The notes under the pieces were generated by a model that saw nothing but the letters and a program-made list of their open reading frames with translations, was not told the origin of the DNA and made no database searches. 64,000 bases of DNA from Haloarcula laminariae (lineage in GTDB: Archaea; Halobacteriota; Halobacteria; Halobacteriales; Haloarculaceae): positions 310,001-374,000 of the forward strand of contig NZ_JAMZFY010000002.1 of the NCBI RefSeq assembly GCF_025457605.1. The letters are read 5' to 3'. The stretch's first letter is position 1; each line of letters opens with the position of its first letter. Below, piece by piece: positions 45,251 to 53,600 of the stretch. Position numbers and translations under genes: made by a program.

Positions 45251-46045
45251 ATGTCCGGTAAGGACGAATACTACAACAAAGCCAAACAGCAGGGGTACCG
45301 CGCCCGGTCGGCCTACAAGCTCCAGCAGCTGGACGACACCGCCGGCCTGCTCGGCGAGGGCCGCACGGTCGTCGACCTCGGCGCGGCTCCCGGGGGCTGG
45401 CTGCAGGTCGCCGCCGAACGCGTCGGCGAACGCGGCACCGTCGTCGGCGTCGACCGCCAGCGCATCGAGGACCTGGAGAACCCGGAGCCGACCGTCGAAT
45501 ACGTCCGCGGGGACATGACGGAAGAGTCGACGAAACAGAAGGTCCGCGACGCTGTCGGCGGCAGTTCGGACGAACTCGGCGGTCCCGTCGACGTGGTCGT
45601 CTCGGACATGGCGCCGAACATGAGCGGCGACTACGACCTGGACCACGCCCGCTCGGTCCACCTGGTCCGACAGGCCTTCGAGGTCGCGACCGACCTGCTC
45701 GGCTCGGGCGGGGACTTCGCGGCGAAGGTGTTCGACGGGCAGGACCTGCAGGACCTGAAGGCCGACATCGAACCGGAGTTCGAGTACGTCCGCGAAGTGC
45801 GCCCGGACGCCTCGCGTGACTCCTCTTCGGAGCTGTATCTCGTCGCCAAACACCGACTGACCGCGCCGGTCCGGGCCGGCGACGTGGTCGAGGTGACCAT
45901 CGACGACATCGGCGAGGAGGGCGACGGCATCGCGAAGGTCGAGGACTTTACCGTCTTCGTCAGCGGCGTCGAGGAGGGCGAGACGGTCGAGGTGCGCATC
46001 GACGACGTGAAACCGCGCTTTGCCTTCGCGCAGCCGGCAGAATAG
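45251..46045 (+). CDS. rlmE: 23S rRNA (uridine-2'-O)-methyltransferase RlmE with TRAM domain
   Basis: RrmJ/FtsJ-family 2'-O-methyltransferase of 264 residues. The SAM motif is VVDLGAAPGGWLQVAAERV (about 38-56). The K-D-K-E tetrad is represented by the lysine in YRARSAYKLQQLD, the aspartate in VVSDMAPNMSG, the lysine in AAKVFDG and the glutamate near SSSELYLVAKH. Residues about 205-264 form a C-terminal TRAM RNA-binding domain, absent from bacterial RlmE. The ATG at 45251 follows a possible 15-codon upstream ORF. Confidence 0.95.
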   Translation: MSGKDEYYNKAKQQGYRARSAYKLQQLDDTAGLLGEGRTVVDLGAAPGGWLQVAAERVGERGTVVGVDRQRIEDLENPEPTVEYVRGDMTEESTKQKVRDAVGGSSDELGGPVDVVVSDMAPNMSGDYDLDHARSVHLVRQAFEVATDLLGSGGDFAAKVFDGQDLQDLKADIEPEFEYVREVRPDASRDSSSELYLVAKHRLTAPVRAGDVVEVTIDDIGEEGDGIAKVEDFTVFVSGVEEGETVEVRIDDVKPRFAFAQPAE

Positions 46046-46122
46046 TCTCGCCACTTCTCTGCGGTCCGTTATCGAGGGTCTTCGCTACTGCTCGCGGGTC
46101 GCTTCGCTCCCCGCTCGCAATC

Positions 46123-46151
46123 CGAGACATCTCCCTCCGGTCGATGTCTCG
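46123..46151. terminator. 9-bp hairpin between convergent rlmE and the VUT transporter gene
   Basis: CGAGACATC (46123-46131) pairs perfectly with GATGTCTCG (46143-46151) across an 11-base loop. It sits between the rlmE end and the transporter stop (46153), and could serve both convergent transcripts. Confidence 0.45.
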
Positions 46152-46152
46152 C

Positions 46153-46839
46153 TTACCACGGCGACGGGCGGGCGGCCTGGTCGCGGGCACGGGCCGCGGC
46201 GACGACGGCGTAGACGAAGGGGGTGTCACCCAGCGCGATGGCGAGTTTCAGGAGGTACTGGCCGACGACGAGCGACAGCGCCGCCGGGAGCGAGAGCCCC
46301 TGTAGCAGCACGAACCCCACGCCGACGAAGATGACCGTATCGACCAGCTGGCTGGTCGCCGTCGAGCCGATGTTGCGCAGCCAGAGGTGGTCACCGCCCG
46401 TCGCGTCGCCCAGCGCGTGAAAGAGGACGACGTCGAGGTTCTGGCTGACGACGTAGGCGGCGAGGCTGGCGGCGACGATGGCGGTGCTCGAACCCAGCAC
46501 CGCGCGGAACGCCGCGGGGTCGACCTGCTGGCCCGGCAGCCCTGGCGCGAGGATGGTGGACCAGACCAGCGCCAGCAGGACGAAGTTCATCGCGAAGCCG
46601 ACGTTGACGACGATGGTCGCGGCCCGTCGCCCGTACAGCTCCGCGTAGCAGTCCGACGCGAAAAACGTCAGCGCGTACGCCAGCGCCGCCCCCGGAAGGA
46701 CCAGCCCGTCGCCGACGACCGGCAGCGCGACGGGCAGCGAGAAGGCGAGCAGCTTCGAGGCGGTGACCTGGGCGACCACCAGCGACGTGACGAAGAGGCC
46801 GACCAGGCCCACGCGCAGGGGGTCCTCACTGCTCGTCAT
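46153..46839 (-). CDS. VUT-family (queuosine-precursor type) transporter
   Basis: A 228-residue protein with six hydrophobic segments of the YhhQ/VUT family, whose bacterial members import queuosine precursors. SKLLAFSLPVALPVVGDGLVLPGAALAYALTFFASDCYAELYG and RNIGSTATSQLVDTVIFVGVGF are strong signatures. In archaea such proteins could supply preQ0 for archaeosine. Its start overlaps the stop of the upstream RHH gene by 14 bases, so it is translationally coupled to a small DNA-binding protein. Confidence 0.9.
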   Translation of the reverse strand: MTSSEDPLRVGLVGLFVTSLVVAQVTASKLLAFSLPVALPVVGDGLVLPGAALAYALTFFASDCYAELYGRRAATIVVNVGFAMNFVLLALVWSTILAPGLPGQQVDPAAFRAVLGSSTAIVAASLAAYVVSQNLDVVLFHALGDATGGDHLWLRNIGSTATSQLVDTVIFVGVGFVLLQGLSLPAALSLVVGQYLLKLAIALGDTPFVYAVVAAARARDQAARPSPW

Positions 46840-47002
46840 CGAGGCGCCCCTGTCGCTCGTCGATGTCGTCTAGCAGGTCCAGCGTCTTGCGGACGGAGGC
46901 CCGAATCGCCTCGCTGCGGTTGACGAACTTCCCGTCCTCGCCGACGTGGCCGTCCAGGTCCTCGAGGAGTTCAGCGGGCACTTCGACGCTTATCTTGGGC
47001 AT
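46826..47002 (-). CDS. Ribbon-helix-helix (CopG-like) DNA-binding protein (58 aa)
   Basis: A 58-residue protein starting MPKISVEVPAELLEDLD. The N-terminal beta strand (KISVEVP) and two helices with NRSEAIRASVRKTLDLL between are the ribbon-helix-helix fold; a charged tail follows. It probably acts as a dimeric repressor. The stop overlaps the ATG of the VUT-family transporter by 14 bases, which makes that transporter its likely target or partner. Confidence 0.85.
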   Translation of the reverse strand: MPKISVEVPAELLEDLDGHVGEDGKFVNRSEAIRASVRKTLDLLDDIDERQGRLDDEQ

Positions 47003-47046
47003 ATCTGGAGAATACTGCCGGCCGGCTTAAATCAGTCGAAGCGGTC

Positions 47047-49257
47047 CTAATCGGCCGGTTCGCCCCGTCCCTTCGGGGTCCGGCGACCGCCCAGCGTGTA
47101 CACCCACAGGATTGCCAGGCCGAGCAGGTACGCGAGCGAGACGGGGATGCCGACCAGGAACATGGTGAAGATGCCTTTCGGCGAGAACAGCGCCGAGAGC
47201 GTGACGATGCCGATGACGACCTCGCGCCAGCGGTCGTACATCAGGCTAAAGGGGACGATTCCGCCGCGGTGGAACAGGAACATCGTGATGGGTATCTCCG
47301 CGAGCAGACCGATGCCGACCGTGAGGAAGAACACGAGCCAGCCGAAGCTGCTGATGCGGTAGGAGATTATCATGTTGGCCTGCAGCTGGTCGCGGGCGAT
47401 TGCCGAGATAGTCACCGGCGCGACGTAGAGGAAGCCGACGAGGCTGCCGACGGCGAGCGCGCCGAAGAGCGACCCGCCCCAGACCAGCAGTATCTTCCGG
47501 TCGCCGACGACGAACCCGCGCTCTTTCAGCGCCGGCCACGCGAAGTAGGCCACGAGCGGGATTATCGAGACGGCCCCGACGATGGTCGAGAACTTCACGA
47601 TGAAGACCAGATGTTCGACCGGGTGCAGCGTCACGATGTTCACGCCGGCCTGCATCTCCTCGGGGAGGCGGCCGACGAACACTTCCCGGATGACCCCGAT
47701 GCCGCCCTGGTAGAGAAAGAGGAAGACGCCGGCCAGCACGGCGCCGAACAGCCCCAGTATCCAGAACGCCTTCGAGAGCAGCGAGTCGAGGATGAAGCGG
47801 ATGTCGTAGTAGTAGCCGCCGATGTCGTCCTCGGTGGTCTCCTCCTCGGTGAAGGCGTCGGCCATCCCCGCCGTGGTCGAAGCGAGGACGTTGTCGCTGT
47901 CCTCGGACTGGTCGTCCGCCGTGTCCCCTTCGCCGCCCGTCTCGGGCGCGTCGGGCCCGCCGTCCTCGTGGACGGCGTCCCAGCGGTCGAGGACCGCCTG
48001 GGCCTTCTCCTCGTCACCGCTCGACAGCGCCCGGTCGGCGTGGCCCAGCGCTTCCTCCTCAGTCATGACCTCGAAGGCCTCCTCGGGGGCGACCCTGACC
48101 GCCGAGGCGTCAAGTTCGCCGATGTCGATGGCGGTCGGGTCGCCGTGGCGCCGGCCGGCGGGGACGGCGCTTTCCGAGAGCGCCTGCAGGACGTGGTAGT
48201 ACAGCACGACCGCCGCGCCGGCGAGCCCGATCACGGCGCCGATGGCGACCGCGGTCTCCGCCGTCGAGAGGCCGAGCAGGTCGGGCCTGGCGAGGTTCCC
48301 TTTCAGGCTCTCCGAGTAGGGCGCGGCGGCGGCGTCGATGGCCCGGAGCGCGTCGAAGGCCGACGTGGTCAACAGGAGGTATATCCCGCCGCCGACGGCC
48401 ACGAACGCGCCCAGGATGGTGTTCCACTGCTCGCGGGCGACCCGGCGGGTGCTGATGAGGTCGCCCGACCGTTTGACCGTCACCGCGAGCTTCGAGAGCG
48501 CGAGGCTGAAGCCGTAGAGGCCACACAGCGGCATGGCCCACATAATCTGCGTGAAGGGGTCCGGCGGGGAGAAAAGCGCCCCGAACCCGAAGATAGCGAG
48601 GACGGCCAGGCGCCACTTCTCCCGGAACGTCTCGTAGGGGACGATACCCGTGTACGAGAGGATGGTCATCATCAGGGGGAGCTGGGCCGCCAGGCCGAAC
48701 GAAACCGCGAGCAGGAAAACGAACTGGAACCACTTGACGATGGAGTACTGCGGGGTGAACCCGGCGGCCAGCGCGTTGCCGGCCAGGAAGTTGAACATTA
48801 TCGGGAAGAACAGCTCGTAGGCGTAGGCGACGCCGACGGCGAACAGCCCAAGGCTGATGACGACGAACAGCGCGCCCTTCCAGGCGGGGATATGTTCGGT
48901 GGGCCACCAGCCCCGGCGTCGGAGCCCGTCGCGGCCGAAGAATATCAACAGCGGCACCGCCATGAGAATCCCGATGACGGCCCCGATTTTCACCTGCAAA
49001 AGGATGACGTCGAAGGGCGTGATAGCGGCCGTGCTGGTAGCCTCCCGGGTCGCTGCGTTCATCTGGGAGTACAGCAGGTCCGAACGGAGTCTCTCCCACC
49101 CCCCGTACTGCAGGGCCATGATGGTCCCTATCATGCCGACGACGAAGACGATGAACACCTTCTGGAGGTTCGACTGGGCGGCCGATAGCATCGAACCCAG
49201 CGTCTCACGGCCGCTCTGGACCGTGCGAACGGTGTCCTCGTCGATAGCGCTCGACAT
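47047..49257 (-). CDS. tatCt: Twin TatC protein TatCt (two fused TatC domains)
   Basis: A 736-residue, 14-helix type Tat translocase component found in haloarchaea. The first TatC domain covers about residues 20-300, with two extra helices near 300 and 350. An acidic cytoplasmic linker (about 385-500) with EEALGHADRALSSGDEEKAQ joins it to the second TatC domain (about 500-730). TatC forms the substrate-binding core of the twin-arginine pathway. I started at the second methionine (MSSAIDEDTVRTVQ), which fits the family. It is divergent from tatCo, 108 bases away. Confidence 0.94.
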   Translation of the reverse strand: MSSAIDEDTVRTVQSGRETLGSMLSAAQSNLQKVFIVFVVGMIGTIMALQYGGWERLRSDLLYSQMNAATREATSTAAITPFDVILLQVKIGAVIGILMAVPLLIFFGRDGLRRRGWWPTEHIPAWKGALFVVISLGLFAVGVAYAYELFFPIMFNFLAGNALAAGFTPQYSIVKWFQFVFLLAVSFGLAAQLPLMMTILSYTGIVPYETFREKWRLAVLAIFGFGALFSPPDPFTQIMWAMPLCGLYGFSLALSKLAVTVKRSGDLISTRRVAREQWNTILGAFVAVGGGIYLLLTTSAFDALRAIDAAAAPYSESLKGNLARPDLLGLSTAETAVAIGAVIGLAGAAVVLYYHVLQALSESAVPAGRRHGDPTAIDIGELDASAVRVAPEEAFEVMTEEEALGHADRALSSGDEEKAQAVLDRWDAVHEDGGPDAPETGGEGDTADDQSEDSDNVLASTTAGMADAFTEEETTEDDIGGYYYDIRFILDSLLSKAFWILGLFGAVLAGVFLFLYQGGIGVIREVFVGRLPEEMQAGVNIVTLHPVEHLVFIVKFSTIVGAVSIIPLVAYFAWPALKERGFVVGDRKILLVWGGSLFGALAVGSLVGFLYVAPVTISAIARDQLQANMIISYRISSFGWLVFFLTVGIGLLAEIPITMFLFHRGGIVPFSLMYDRWREVVIGIVTLSALFSPKGIFTMFLVGIPVSLAYLLGLAILWVYTLGGRRTPKGRGEPAD

Positions 49258-49365
49258 CTCTCGTGTGGGTAGCCGACTGACCGTTATCAATTTGTTCATG
49301 GCCCGCGCGGGCCGGCTTCGCTCGAAAAGAAAGTTTACAACGACCTCCCGCTAAACGCGTCCCAG

Positions 49366-50778
49366 ATGGGTAACGACGTGGACCGCTCGGGCTTCGACGG
49401 GGACATCTCACGCCACGAGAGCGATATCTACCCGAGCCTGGACCCCCGCGGGGCCCCGGCGCCCGCCGGCGACGCGGGAGCGACCGGCCCCGAACCTGCG
49501 CCGGAACCGGGCGCGTCGGACGGGGCCTTCGACGGCGCCCCGGACGACGAGGAGATGCCCCTTGCGGACCACGTCGAGGAGATGGCGACCCGGCTGTTCA
49601 TCGTGCTCGCCGTGATGGCCGGGGTTGCCGTGCTCGCCCTGCCGGCCTCGGACGAGCTCATCAACTTCCTGTGGTACTCCTTCCTCGACGGGCCGGCCGA
49701 GAACTGCGCCCGCGTCGCCGTCGACGCCCAGCCGGGCGGTCAGGCGGCCGGTCCCGCCGGCGCCGACTGCCCGCACGTCTACAGTCCGCTCGCGCTCATC
49801 CTCGCGCGGCTGAAGGTGGCCTCGCTGGTGGGGCTCGTCGTCGGGCTGCCGGTGTTCGTCTACGAGACGTATCTGTTCATGCGCCCGGGGCTGTACCCCA
49901 ACGAGCGCCGCTACTACCTGGCCGCGGTGCCCACGAGCCTGGTGCTCGCGGCCGTCGGCGTCGCGTTCGCGTACTTCCTCGTCCTGCGGGCGATGTTCGA
50001 CTACTTCATCACCTACTCCGACCGGGCGGCCGACCTCGCGTTCGGCCTGGGTGAGACGTTCAACCTCATCATCCTGATGCTGGGCTTCTTCGCCATCGTC
50101 TTCCAGATTCCGCTGTTCGTCATGCTGGCCATCATGATGGGTATCGTGACCCGCCGGTGGCTGGTCCAGCGCCGGCTCTACTTCTGGGGCGCCTTCGCGG
50201 CCATCGCCTTCGTCTTCAGCCCGGACCCGACCGGGATGGCGCCGCTGATGGTCGCGGTGACGATGATCGGCCTCTTCGAGGGGACTCTGCTCCTGTTGAA
50301 GTGGACCGGCACCAGCTCCCCGATGCCGACCGCCGGGGACGTGGCCAAGCGCCGGCCCTACGCCTATCTCCTCTTTGCCCTCGTCGGCTACGTCCTCAGC
50401 CCGCTCCCGGTGCCGACGGGCTACTACGGCGCCCTGCCGAGCTCGGTCACGGGCCCGCTCGCCGAGGTCGGCTTCGCGCCCTCCATCCTGGTCGGCGGCG
50501 GGCTCATCCTCCTCTTCGAGCTGACGGCCTACCTCAACAAGAACTACTACGGCAGCGCGCGGCTGTGGCGGGGCCTCCGCCGGGTCCGCCTGCCGGTCTG
50601 GACGGTCGCCATCGTCGTCGGCTACCTCTCGACGCCGGACCCGACCCTGTTCCGGCTCGTCGACCAGTTCGGCCTGGCGCCGACCGCGGCCGCCGGGGTC
50701 GCCCTGGCGCTGCTCCTCGTCTTCGAGGGCGGCCTGCTGGTCGCCCGGCGCAGGTCGAGCGGGGGCGCCGAGCGATGA
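49366..50778 (+). CDS. tatCo: Sec-independent translocase TatC (TatCo) with C-terminal extension
   Basis: A 470-residue TatC. After an acidic, proline-rich cytoplasmic head (about 1-70), the six-helix TatC core starts at PLADHVEEMATRLFIV (about 65-80) and runs to about residue 320; GLVVGLPVFVYETYLFMRPGLYPNERRYYLA is the most conserved block. A further hydrophobic extension of about 130 residues with three to four segments follows. It is divergent from the twin TatC, and the histidine-phosphatase gene overlaps its stop by four bases. Confidence 0.95.
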   Translation: MGNDVDRSGFDGDISRHESDIYPSLDPRGAPAPAGDAGATGPEPAPEPGASDGAFDGAPDDEEMPLADHVEEMATRLFIVLAVMAGVAVLALPASDELINFLWYSFLDGPAENCARVAVDAQPGGQAAGPAGADCPHVYSPLALILARLKVASLVGLVVGLPVFVYETYLFMRPGLYPNERRYYLAAVPTSLVLAAVGVAFAYFLVLRAMFDYFITYSDRAADLAFGLGETFNLIILMLGFFAIVFQIPLFVMLAIMMGIVTRRWLVQRRLYFWGAFAAIAFVFSPDPTGMAPLMVAVTMIGLFEGTLLLLKWTGTSSPMPTAGDVAKRRPYAYLLFALVGYVLSPLPVPTGYYGALPSSVTGPLAEVGFAPSILVGGGLILLFELTAYLNKNYYGSARLWRGLRRVRLPVWTVAIVVGYLSTPDPTLFRLVDQFGLAPTAAAGVALALLLVFEGGLLVARRRSSGGAER

Positions 50779-51386
50779 CGACGCTGCTGCTCGTGCGCCA
50801 CGGCGAGACCCCCTGGAACCGCGAGGGGCGGGTCCAGGGGTGGGCCGCTACGGGGCTGACCGACCGGGGCCACGAGCAGGCCCAGGCGCTGGGGGCGTGG
50901 CTGGCCGACGAGTACGACGTGGACCGCGTCGTCGCCTCGGACCTGCGACGGACCCGCGAGACGACCGACCACCTGCGTGCGGCCGGCGACGGCCTGCCGG
51001 ACCCGACCGTCGACCGGGCGTGGCGTGAACGGGGCTTTGGCGTCTACCAGGGCTTTCTCGCCGAGGAGCTGTTCGAGCGCGAACCGGACCACGCGTCCGG
51101 CGACAGCGTCTCCGCGCTCGCCGCCGCCCCCGAGGGCGCCGAGGGCATCGACGAGTTCTGTGCCCGCGTCGAGTCGGCGTGGGCGGGACTCCGGGAGCGG
51201 GTCGACGACGGCGAGACCGCCCTGCTGGTGACCCACGGCGGCGTCGTCAAGGTCGTGCTGTCGCTCGTCACCGGACGCTCGCGGGCCGCGGCGCTGACCG
51301 CCCACTCCCCGCCGAACTGCTCCGTGACGGAGATACGATTAGACGACGGGGACGCATCTGTCAGTCCAGTACGGAACGGTTTCTAG
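50775..51386 (+). CDS. Histidine phosphatase family protein
   Basis: A 203-residue phosphoglycerate-mutase-like phosphatase. The catalytic RHG lies in LLLVRHGETPWN (about 4-15), followed by GWAATGLTDRGHEQAQALG and VVASDLRRTRETTDH. The acid ERGFGVYQG and the second histidine in LLVTHGGVVK complete the site. The substrate is unknown; the family includes cofactor-dependent sugar-phosphate phosphatases. The start overlaps the tatCo stop (ATGA), so the genes share an operon. Confidence 0.92.
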   Translation: MTTLLLVRHGETPWNREGRVQGWAATGLTDRGHEQAQALGAWLADEYDVDRVVASDLRRTRETTDHLRAAGDGLPDPTVDRAWRERGFGVYQGFLAEELFEREPDHASGDSVSALAAAPEGAEGIDEFCARVESAWAGLRERVDDGETALLVTHGGVVKVVLSLVTGRSRAAALTAHSPPNCSVTEIRLDDGDASVSPVRNGF

Positions 51387-51629
51387 GAGCAAGCACGGTG
51401 TCACGGGACGACAAACGGGTTGACGTGTGCTACCGGTCTCGCTTCGCAAAGATGGTAGAATTACAGCTTTGTTGTCATCTATGCGCTTGTTGTTCAGCTT
51501 GTGACAAATGATGTGTTCAGCGACGAATCCGATGCGGTGTAAAACCGAACTAGCGACTCACTTCTGTACGCAGATTATCCACAAACTATACCCAAACGAA
51601 ATCATTTTGATTATACACAGCGCGACTGA
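51387..51629. other. AT-rich intergenic region, left part of a low-GC island
   Basis: This stretch is far less GC-rich than the chromosome around it and holds no convincing gene. It contains several TATA-like AT runs. It leads directly into the AT-rich gene at 51630-52442, and the composition suggests acquired DNA. Confidence 0.5.
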
Positions 51630-52442
51630 TTACTCCTCTTTGGCTTCCCAGACGGCGTTGTCCTTGTTCTGTCCAGTATCGAGGTTGACGCTCAGGCCGG
51701 CGGCGCTAATGCCTATATTACTGATACCTTCTAGGTTGGCGATAGAACGCGTGTGGGTCCAGTCTGCAAATATCCGACGCGTTTCGACATCGTCGTCGTC
51801 AATGTTCATATTACAACCGACCGTCACCTCCCATCCGTCACCGACTGGGTCACCAGCGTTGTCCTCGTTGTGAGCGACATCGTCATATTCGACTGCGACA
51901 CCATTTCCACTGATGTCTCCCTTCGTCGGGTTATCCGTCGGCGTGTAAATGTACGTAAGCGGATAGCCGTACTCACTTTCGGGCACCCGGTCGAAGTGAT
52001 CGGTCGGCCAGTACAGACCAATAACGTCGTTAGGTGGCTCGGCTTCCCCCGCATATCCGTCTTCGTGAATCGTTAGTTCCAAATCACACCACGCGTCGTC
52101 TGTCGACTCATACGTGTAGAGGTCGAGATCACCATGACATTTAGTCAGGTCGTAGCTTTCGCGGTCGATTTCTTTCTCCGAGTCGCTTTTCGTGGGCTGA
52201 ACCTCTTTGGTTGCACTAGTGTTGTAACCCTTGAATCCGCGTTCTTTCAGGTACTCGTCGAACTTTTCGCTGTCGCCGGTCTCTTTTCGCAGTTCTAGTG
52301 CTTCTTTATAGATCTCTTCTGGCTTTTTCGAAGTTTGGCGACGTCGGCCAAACGCCGAACCTGCAGGAACCGTAACAGTCGCTGCACCGACTCCGAGACC
52401 TTTGATGAACTGTCGTCGATAACTCTTGCCCTTATCGGACAT
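51630..52442 (-). CDS. Tat-exported protein of unknown function in an AT-rich island
   Basis: A 270-residue protein starting MSDKGKSYRRQFIKGLGVG. The Tat signal (YRRQFIKG) and the cleavage region AGSAFG are clear. The mature part is rich in K, D, E, Y and T with few alanines, unlike its neighbours. The segments DAWCDLELTIHEDGYAGEAEPP and GWEVTVGCNMNIDDD suggest a beta-sandwich, and three cysteines may form disulfides outside the cell. Codon choice is more AT-rich than in the surrounding genes. No family is recognised. A TATA-like box lies about 30 bases upstream. Confidence 0.8.
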   Translation of the reverse strand: MSDKGKSYRRQFIKGLGVGAATVTVPAGSAFGRRRQTSKKPEEIYKEALELRKETGDSEKFDEYLKERGFKGYNTSATKEVQPTKSDSEKEIDRESYDLTKCHGDLDLYTYESTDDAWCDLELTIHEDGYAGEAEPPNDVIGLYWPTDHFDRVPESEYGYPLTYIYTPTDNPTKGDISGNGVAVEYDDVAHNEDNAGDPVGDGWEVTVGCNMNIDDDDVETRRIFADWTHTRSIANLEGISNIGISAAGLSVNLDTGQNKDNAVWEAKEE

Positions 52443-52467
52443 TGCAATTACATTATGAGATAGAATG

Positions 52468-52477
52468 TTATTTAAAA
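52468..52477 (-). promoter_or_regulatory. TATA-like box of the AT-rich island gene
   Basis: TTTTAAATAA on the minus strand about 30 bases before the ATG at 52442. The spacing and sequence fit a haloarchaeal promoter. Confidence 0.5.
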
Positions 52478-52644
52478 CTTACTGTGAAAAATACAATTAA
52501 TACACGATAACATATATACTACCGTCTTTGATAGACTAATTTTACGGTGTAGAACACTGTAACAATCTACGTTCAACAGATAGGGGAAGTCGAAAACGGC
52601 TACAGTCAGAGACGAGAAATTGTGGTTGGCTGGCAGTTGGTTCA

Positions 52645-53505
52645 CTACTCCGCGCTCGGATACTCCTGGCCGAACACGTCGCTCACCACGTCCTCGCCTC
52701 GCTGCTCGTCCGCCGGACTGACACTTCCCGTCCGATAGCCGTGCAGGTCCAGCGTCACGTGGTCGAACCCGCAGTCTTCAATGTGGTCGCGGGCGGCACG
52801 GACGAAGTCGGGGTCGAGCGCGGCCTCCAGCTCGCTTTCCCCCACTTCGATACGGGCCAGCCCGTCGTGGTCCCGGACCCGGAACTGCTCGAATCCCCAC
52901 GTTCGCAGCAGGCGCTCGGCCTTCTCGACGCGGGAGAGGCGTTCCTCGGTCACGTCCAGCCCCGTGGGGATGCGCGAGGAGAGACAGGCCATCGAGGGTT
53001 TGTCGGCGACCGAGAGGTCGTACTCGCGAGCGATTTCCCGGACCTCGTCTTTCGCGATACCGTGTTCCAGCAGCGGGGAGTACGCGTCCAGTTCCTCGAC
53101 GGCGCGCAGGCCCGGCCGGTGGCCCTCGCCGGCGTCGGAGGCGTTGGTGCCGTCACAGACCACGTCGATGCCGAGTTCGCGGGCGCGGTCGTACATCGCG
53201 CCCAGCCGCATCGAGCGGCAGTGATAGCAGCGCTGGTCGTCGTTGGCGACGAAATCGTCGCTGTCCAGCTCCGAGAACTCCACGAGCTCGTGGCGGATGC
53301 CTATCTCCTCGGCGACCCGCACCGCGTCGTCGAGCTCCGCGGCCGGCAGCGTCTCGGACTTGGCGGTACAGGCGACGGCGTCGTCGCCGAGGGCGTCGTG
53401 GGCCAGCGCCGCCACCACGCTGGAGTCGACGCCCCCGGAGAAGGCTATCAGGACACCGTCCCGGGCGGCGAGGTCCTCACACACGGTCTCGGCGACAGCA
53501 GTCAT
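52645..53505 (-). CDS. larE: LarE-like sulfur transferase (PP-loop ATPase)
   Basis: A 286-residue ATP-dependent PP-loop enzyme. The P-loop is SGGVDSS (23-29), and CDGTNASDAGEGHRPG with RCYHCR are typical LarE segments. C174 in MACLSSRIP corresponds to the cysteine that gives up its sulfur in LarE of Lactiplantibacillus plantarum, so the sacrificial mechanism is plausible. LarE makes part of the nickel-pincer cofactor of lactate racemase. LarB and LarC are not in this window, so the partner pathway here is open. Confidence 0.9.
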   Translation of the reverse strand: MTAVAETVCEDLAARDGVLIAFSGGVDSSVVAALAHDALGDDAVACTAKSETLPAAELDDAVRVAEEIGIRHELVEFSELDSDDFVANDDQRCYHCRSMRLGAMYDRARELGIDVVCDGTNASDAGEGHRPGLRAVEELDAYSPLLEHGIAKDEVREIAREYDLSVADKPSMACLSSRIPTGLDVTEERLSRVEKAERLLRTWGFEQFRVRDHDGLARIEVGESELEAALDPDFVRAARDHIEDCGFDHVTLDLHGYRTGSVSPADEQRGEDVVSDVFGQEYPSAE

Positions 53506-53600
53506 GGGCCACGCTACTCGGCCAACGGCCAAAACGCCTTCGCGTTCGCGGTCGACGCGTCGGGGGCCGTCCCGGCCGGCGAGCGGGCCGTGGGCGACGA

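Noticed and set aside
47269-49188. 639-codon open frame antisense to the twin TatC gene
   Set aside because: Shadow frame with no recognisable fold; the minus strand carries two clear TatC domains.
51387-52644. Insertion sequence or provirus
   Set aside because: The AT-rich island has no transposase, integrase, terminal inverted repeats or target-site duplication that I can see, so mobile-element status is not claimed.
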